Shown here piece by piece: positions 7,209 through 10,314 of a stretch of 10,314 nucleotides of DNA. The notes under the pieces are model-generated. The model saw only the letters and a program-made list of their open reading frames with translations. It searched no databases and was not told the origin of the DNA. The position numbers and the translations under genes are program-made. Source of the DNA: Spirochaetaceae bacterium (lineage in GTDB: Bacteria; Spirochaetota; Spirochaetia; CADAEX01); assembly GCA_009778835.1 (NCBI GenBank), contig WRFK01000040.1, positions 1 through 10,314 on the forward strand, read 5' to 3'. Position 1 is the stretch's first letter. The number at the start of each line of letters is the position of its first letter.

Positions 7209-8083
7209 TTGCGAACCCTAAGCGATAATATTTTTATTAGCAGAATACTAAAAGAAATTACAATATATGCGAAATAATATAAACCTGATTCAAAAGGAAT
7301 CAAATTTTCTGCGCTCTGTAATAATTGGGGGAGAGGAAATTTCTGAATATAATAATTAAACCAAATAAAACAGATAACAAAGGCTTGAGAGAAAGGATAG
7401 TTTATCAATGGCCATTTTCCTGTTGAAAACAATAAAGATATAGTAGATATGGTGATTATTATTGCAAAAGATTTAAAAAATAATGCTTTTAGATCAGATT
7501 TTTCAATTTCTCCGACACTTTTAGCTATAAAAGAAGAGATTTTGATAAAAAAATTAAAAAATTTATAGTATGGATTGGGCTTTTCAACAATATATTCATT
7601 ATCATTGCCCTGGAGCGTCAATATCATATCTTCTGAAACAGAATAATTGCCTGAATATGTTTTTGCGCTTTCTCCGGAAGAACTATCTTTATTTATTATA
7701 ACACCTGATAATCTGTTGTTTTGAGCTTTATCAACAAAAAGAATTGTTTTGTTTGATTTATAAAAACGTTCTGTTTCTATATCAAAAGAATGGGAATCGT
7801 TTTTATATGGGAAAAAAATAGCTGCAGATGAAAACAATAATGAGAACAATAGAGTTATTATAAAATACTTTAAAACATAGTAATTTTTTTTACTGCTCCA
7901 GAAGACCGGAACATAAAGAATTACTGAAATCAGAATAATTAGAGAAAGGTTTTCATTTAAAAAAATAATTATATCAATTCCTTTTTCAGTATCATGCGGT
8001 ACAAAATTTTGAGCAAAAGTTATAAAAATAGCTATAATAATGAAAAGAAGAAAAGTTAAAAGGCGTTTTCTAAAAAATCTAAT
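7205..8083 (-). CDS. Six-TM membrane protein with ATT start, partner of the downstream gene
   Basis: Unrecognised family. The obvious frame begins at a TTG (7847-7849) inside a hydrophobic run, but it stays open upstream for 78 more codons without any ATG, GTG or TTG before a TAA. The added part is plainly protein-like: IRFFRKRLLTFLLFIIIAIF is a basic stretch followed by a membrane anchor, and two more hydrophobic segments follow (about 47-63 and 69-91). I place the start at ATT (8081-8083), six bases after AGGGAG (8090-8095). The product is then 292 residues: three membrane segments, a small soluble domain (about 95-190, with strands such as KTILFVDK and RLSGVIIN), and three more membrane segments (about 203-221, 229-246 and 268-289). 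It overlaps the next gene by four bases and has the same overall topology, so the two probably form one complex. An LptF/LptG-like role is conceivable but unproven. Confidence 0.8.
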   Translation of the reverse strand: MRFFRKRLLTFLLFIIIAIFITFAQNFVPHDTEKGIDIIIFLNENLSLIILISVILYVPVFWSSKKNYYVLKYFIITLLFSLLFSSAAIFFPYKNDSHSFDIETERFYKSNKTILFVDKAQNNRLSGVIINKDSSSGESAKTYSGNYSVSEDMILTLQGNDNEYIVEKPNPYYKFFNFFIKISSFIAKSVGEIEKSDLKALFFKSFAIIITISTISLLFSTGKWPLINYPFSQAFVICFIWFNYYIQKFPLPQLLQSAENLIPFESGLYYFAYIVISFSILLIKILSLRVRK

Positions 8084-8119
8084 ATTTTGCTCCCTGATTA
8101 AGTAGGCTTTGCAAAATGA

Positions 8120-8148
8120 ATTTTAGCATGCTGTTTTCTGGCTTGCAA
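8120..8148 (-). promoter_or_regulatory. Extended -10 promoter for the two-gene membrane operon
   Basis: On the minus strand TTGCAA (8143-8148) is followed 17 bases later by TAAAAT (8120-8125), preceded by TGC to give an extended -10. Transcription would start near 8113, about 30 bases before the proposed ATT start. The match is by eye but spacing and position are ideal. Confidence 0.55.
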
Positions 8149-8582
8149 TAACAATTATTTATAGTAAACCAAATTGATGTTTGTAAAAAATTGGATATAC
8201 ATAAAGTGTTTTTGCACAACTTATCCACAATTAATTAAGCTCTTGATAATATAAATATGCTGAAAAAAACAATATTATAGGTTTATCTTATGATAATGTT
8301 TACTTAAAATAAATGACCTAATTAAATAATTGTTTATATTATAAGGAATTATAAAAATAGGTAAATAGATTGAATATGAGCTAATTAATATATTCTGATA
8401 TCCAAAATTAAGTGCCTTATTATAATGAAGTTATCAACAAATTATTAACAGTAAGTTTTTATAAAGGTGTAAGCCAATTTTTCCATGCGTGAGAGGGTAT
8501 TTTCCCAAGAAAATTGCTTAAATTATTAAAATTTTTAACAATATTGGAGTAGGGTTTTGCCTATTTTGTATAAATTTTTAGC
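8149..8582. other. AT-rich non-coding tract with DnaA-box-like 9-mers
   Basis: No gene is visible in this stretch. It is extremely AT-rich and contains a perfect DnaA box TTATCCACA (8221-8229), a near match TTATCAACA (8431-8439) and a weaker TTATTAACA (8442-8450) exactly eleven bases on. A further perfect box in reverse, TGTGGATAA, lies just beyond at 8644-8652 in the first tandem repeat copy. This composition resembles a replication origin or a DnaA-titrating site. None of the usual origin neighbours (dnaA, dnaN, rpmH, gyrB) is in the window, so the origin reading is weak. Confidence 0.35.
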
Positions 8583-8690
8583 AATCTTTGGGAATTACCC
8601 CGAATAAGCTCATAAAGCGATAGATTTCACTCTACAAAAGGATGTGTGGATAAAATTATGCGGGGTACAATGACGGCTTCGCCTATCCCA
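8583..8690. repeat. Tandem intergenic repeat, copy 1
   Basis: This copy matches 8726-8832. Over the 96 bases beginning at TTACCCC (8595 and 8737) I count seven differences and no gaps. Inside it TACCCCG (8596-8602) is the reverse complement of CGGGGTA (8661-8667), with ATAA/TTAT pairing further inward past one mismatch, so the element can form a stem with a long loop. A small GGCTTCGCC hairpin sits near its right end (8675-8683). It also holds TGTGGATAA, a reverse DnaA box. Confidence 0.85.
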
Positions 8691-8725
8691 AATGGCGCTA
8701 TGGAACGAAAGTAAAATTATTTATA

Positions 8726-8832
8726 AATCTTTGGTATTACCCCGAATAAGCTCATTGAGTGATAGATTTCACTCTACAAAGGGATGTATGGATAAAATTA
8801 TACGGGGTACAATGACGGCTTCGCCTAGCCCA
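8726..8832. repeat. Tandem intergenic repeat, copy 2, overlapping a gene end
   Basis: Second copy, offset 142 bases from the first across the shared core. It keeps the TACCCCG/CGGGGTA inverted arms (8738-8744 and 8803-8809) and the GGCTTCGCC hairpin. Its DnaA-like site is degraded to TGTATGGATAA. The right end runs into the coding region of the STAS gene and contains that gene's TAG stop (8825-8827), so the repeat either was inserted at or has become the natural 3' end of that gene. Confidence 0.85.
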
Positions 8833-9376
8833 GGAAAACCTGGCCATTATTATCAATAGCAAGGATTGTCTTACATTCAGAACATCTGAATCTGCCCGCT
8901 TTAGTTGCTTTAAGTTTTTTTGAACAAATTGGACATTTAAATATTTTGGGAAATAATTCTGATGTTTTTTGGACATTTCCTTTATTAAAAAACTCTATGG
9001 CATCGTCAAAAGAGTCTTTGATATTAAAGAATTGAGAAAATCCAAGTAACTGGAAAACTTCATAAACTTTTGGCTGTATTTCCAGGAGAACAATATCTCC
9101 GCCTCTTGGTTTTAGTGTTTTAAGAAATGCTGTAAAGGAGCCTATACCTGTACTTGATACATAATTAAGACCATTACAGTTAAAAATAAGTCTTGTAAAT
9201 CCAGTATCAACAGCCTTGGCGATCCTTTTTTGGAATGAATTTGAGTTATATGTATCTATGTAGCCTGTAAGGTATATTACAAGCCCCTTCGCATCAGTTT
9301 CAACTTTTTGTAACCGGATTTTTAGGCTATCATCTTTCTCATCATCAAATCCAGGTACTATTTCATTATTTGACAT
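8825..9376 (-). CDS. STAS-domain protein with C-terminal zinc ribbon
   Basis: The 183-residue product has a STAS domain at about 18-130, the fold of anti-sigma factor antagonists such as SpoIIAA and RsbV. Those proteins release sigma factors by binding anti-sigma kinases in a partner-switching pathway. The core strand and helix GLVIYLTGYIDTYNS is followed by LIFNCNGLNYVSSTGIGS, where Ser75 aligns with the phosphorylated serine of SpoIIAA. A C-terminal zinc ribbon follows: Cys148-X2-Cys151 and Cys165-X2-Cys168. That pairing is not the classical single-domain form and suggests binding to a nucleic acid or another protein. No anti-sigma kinase or PP2C phosphatase gene is next to it. The ATG has AAAGGT upstream and a good promoter. 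The final residues and the stop lie inside the tandem repeat element. Confidence 0.9.
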   Translation of the reverse strand: MSNNEIVPGFDDEKDDSLKIRLQKVETDAKGLVIYLTGYIDTYNSNSFQKRIAKAVDTGFTRLIFNCNGLNYVSSTGIGSFTAFLKTLKPRGGDIVLLEIQPKVYEVFQLLGFSQFFNIKDSFDDAIEFFNKGNVQKTSELFPKIFKCPICSKKLKATKAGRFRCSECKTILAIDNNGQVFLG

Positions 9377-9405
9377 AAATTTACCTTTATCAAAAAAAAT
9401 GATCT

Positions 9406-9461
9406 ACAAAACACTGATTTGTCTTTTATCCTACTATCATAAAAGTTTATCAATGTTTTGT
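9406..9461. promoter_or_regulatory. Inverted repeat bracketing the STAS promoter, possible operator pair
   Basis: ACAAAACACTGAT (9406-9418) and ATCAATGTTTTGT (9449-9461) are reverse complements at 12 of 13 positions. The right arm overlaps the -35 hexamer and the left arm lies in the early transcribed leader, with arm centres 43 bases apart, close to four helical turns. This suits a looping regulator or a two-site repressor. In the RNA only the left arm would be present, so it is not a transcript hairpin. Confidence 0.5.
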
Positions 9462-9464
9462 CAA
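9436..9464 (-). promoter_or_regulatory. Sigma70-type promoter of the STAS gene
   Basis: On the minus strand a consensus -35 TTGACA (9459-9464) and a -10 TATGAT (9436-9441) are separated by exactly 17 bases. The start point would fall near 9429, leaving a leader of about 53 bases before the ATG. This is the strongest promoter-like match in the window. Confidence 0.75.
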
Positions 9465-9543
9465 ATAATTAAGCAATATCTCCATTAATATATCGGTACT
9501 TTATGTTATATAATTATATTATTTCTGGTTTATTTTATTAATA

Positions 9544-9552
9544 TGCTATAAT
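9544..9552 (+). promoter_or_regulatory. Extended -10 element before the small exported protein
   Basis: TGCTATAAT is a perfect extended -10 (TATAAT at 9547-9552). The -35 region upstream is poor, which is usual for extended -10 promoters. Transcription would begin near 9559, about 40 bases before the start codon. Confidence 0.55.
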
Positions 9553-9598
9553 ATATACATATTTTCCACCACATTTTATTGCTTTGGAGGGATATGGG

Positions 9599-10069
9599 AT
9601 GGCAAAAAGAATATTTATTCTTTTTATATTCTGTTGCAGCGCTGTTTTTGCAGATCCAGCGCCTGGTTTTGATAATCATGTTAATTTTGAAATATCTATT
9701 AAAGAGCTCTATTCCCATGCAAAAAATGGGAGTTTGGATTCCATAAAGAGTAAATATTTTATTCTGGATGGTTCTTTTTCTGCTTATAATGTTATTGACA
9801 ACAAGGAACCCACCTATACTGTTGAAATTGAGCTTATAAATGGGGAATGGAAGGGTGTTTCCAATGTAGTTATGTATAAAGCTATTGTTATTTTTAGCGG
9901 AAAAGAGTATCAAGCCAAGTTTCCCGAAAGAAGAAGAAGCACTCCTGATCCTGCCGAAGTACCGATCAACTCAGGGCTTATTGTGGTGGCGAAACTAAAA
10001 GGGACAAAAAATATAGACGGAGAAGTTATCCCTGTGCTTGATGGCTATTATTTAAGAGTTTATAAATAA
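9599..10069 (+). CDS. Small exported protein, unknown function
   Basis: I do not recognise this family. The 156-residue product begins MAKRIFILFIFCCSAVFA, a signal peptide with two basic residues, a hydrophobic core and an AVFA site for signal peptidase I before DPAPG. A cysteine pair sits in the signal, but the residues after it do not form a convincing lipobox. The mature part (about 138 residues) alternates short strands: KYFILDGSF, YTVEIELI, NVVMYKAIVIF, GLIVVAKLKG and GYYLRVYK. That could be a small beta-barrel such as the OB-like domains of secreted spirochaetal proteins, but this is a guess. I chose the ATG at 9599 because GGAGGG lies seven bases upstream; an in-frame TTG at 9584 overlaps that ribosome-binding site and is unlikely. 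An extended -10 promoter lies just upstream. Confidence 0.85.
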   Translation: MAKRIFILFIFCCSAVFADPAPGFDNHVNFEISIKELYSHAKNGSLDSIKSKYFILDGSFSAYNVIDNKEPTYTVEIELINGEWKGVSNVVMYKAIVIFSGKEYQAKFPERRRSTPDPAEVPINSGLIVVAKLKGTKNIDGEVIPVLDGYYLRVYK

Positions 10070-10081
10070 ATAGTCTTAAAA

Positions 10082-10120
10082 ATCCGCATTTTTGCAGCCT
10101 AAAGGCAGGAAAATGCAGAT
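10082..10120. repeat. Imperfect inverted repeat after the exported protein gene
   Basis: GCATTTT (10086-10092) pairs with AAAATGC (10110-10116). Inside it GCC and GGC close a TAAA loop after a small internal loop, and outside it ATC and GAT pair past one mismatch. It starts twelve bases after the stop codon. There is no T run after the stem, so it may be a weak terminator or an RNA processing or stability element. Confidence 0.45.
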
Positions 10121-10176
10121 CCGGGCAGCAACATGGGGCGCTGACACAGATGTCCCAACCGACTTTGCAGACCGGA
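10120..10176 (+). other. Foldable GC-rich leader upstream of thymidylate synthase
   Basis: TCCGG (10120-10124) can pair with CCGGA (10172-10176), enclosing a second stem TGGGGCG/TGTCCCA (10134-10140 and 10151-10157, two G-U pairs). A related motif occurs twice, GCAGATCCGGGCA (10115-10127) and GCAGACCGGACA (10167-10178). I matched it to no known riboswitch. It is within 30 bases of the thyA start and could be a leader element or a small RNA. Confidence 0.35.
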
Positions 10177-10202
10177 CATAAATAATCCTGATAGAGGGTC
10201 CA

Positions 10203-10314
10203 ATGAAGCAGTATCTTGATCTGGTAAAATATGTACTTGAAAATGGGAAAAAAAAGGTTAACCGGACCGGTGTAGCGACAATTAGCTGTTTTTCCTGCTT
10301 TTATAAAGTAGATA
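10203..10314 (+). CDS. thyA: Thymidylate synthase, N-terminal 37 residues (cut by right edge)
   Basis: Thymidylate synthase methylates dUMP to dTMP using methylene-tetrahydrofolate. The visible start MKQYLDLVKYVLENG closely follows the ThyA N-terminus (E. coli begins MKQYLELMQKVLDEG), and RTG at 21-23 places the phosphate-binding arginine at position 21 as in E. coli. The next residues (ATISCFSCFYKVD) diverge from the usual GHQMRF-type segment but keep the register. The active-site cysteine lies outside the window. The ATG has GAGG about five bases upstream. This is the folate-dependent ThyA type, not flavin-dependent ThyX. Confidence 0.93.
   Translation, partial: MKQYLDLVKYVLENGKKKVNRTGVATISCFSCFYKVD

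Noticed and set aside
8583..8832. CRISPR array
   Set aside because: There are only two long copies with diverged ends and a single short interval, unlike short identical repeats with unique spacers.
8752..8976. A 74-codon minus-strand frame covering repeat copy 2 and the end of the STAS gene
   Set aside because: It reads the zinc-ribbon coding region out of frame. The part shared by both repeat copies is a short open frame without a start of its own.
9584..9598. TTG as the start of the small exported protein
   Set aside because: The TTG overlaps the GGAGGG ribosome-binding site, which is correctly spaced for the ATG at 9599, and the signal peptide fits better from that ATG.
10120..10200. 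tRNA, SRP RNA or tmRNA in the GC-rich leader before thyA
   Set aside because: No T-loop GTTCRA motif, no SRP domain IV signature and no tmRNA tag frame are visible.

Overview
The window is AT-rich bacterial DNA with short, mostly housekeeping-type genes on both strands. The best guess for the source is a spirochaete-like Gram-negative lineage. That rests on the look of the MurA (aspartate in place of the catalytic cysteine, long insertion before the catalytic aspartate), a large lipoprotein, SPase I and SPase II export signals, and a STAS/zinc-ribbon regulator. No rRNA or other firm taxonomic marker is present, so this is an inference only.

Layout. Positions 1-2461 (minus strand) hold the end of a threonine-pathway unit: a monofunctional aspartokinase followed by threonine synthase, which runs off the left edge. 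Between them is an unusually GC-rich spacer with a CTCAA motif repeated every 10-11 bases. A divergent 345-base gap leads to a plus-strand pair: a probable lipoprotein with no usable ATG/GTG start, then murA, which encodes the first committed step of peptidoglycan synthesis. Converging on murA from the right is a minus-strand two-gene operon (5523-8083) with an ATGA overlap. Both products have three membrane segments, a soluble domain and three more membrane segments. The upstream gene appears to begin at an ATT codon, placed ideally behind a Shine-Dalgarno sequence and an extended -10 promoter.

Positions 8084-8824 carry no convincing gene. They hold an AT-rich tract with DnaA-box-like 9-mers and two tandem copies of a roughly 106-base repeat (period 142). 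The second copy supplies the stop codon of the next gene. That gene (8825-9376, minus) encodes a STAS anti-sigma-antagonist-like domain fused to a zinc ribbon. Its clean sigma70-type promoter is bracketed by a 13-base inverted repeat. A small exported protein follows on the plus strand (9599-10069), then a GC-rich foldable leader, then the first 37 codons of thymidylate synthase at the right edge.

There is no sign of a phage, transposase, CRISPR array or complete new defence-type system. The most unusual items are the two genes without standard start codons, the 3TM-soluble-3TM operon, the tandem repeat fused to the STAS gene end, the inverted repeat around the STAS promoter, and the periodic CTCAA element.
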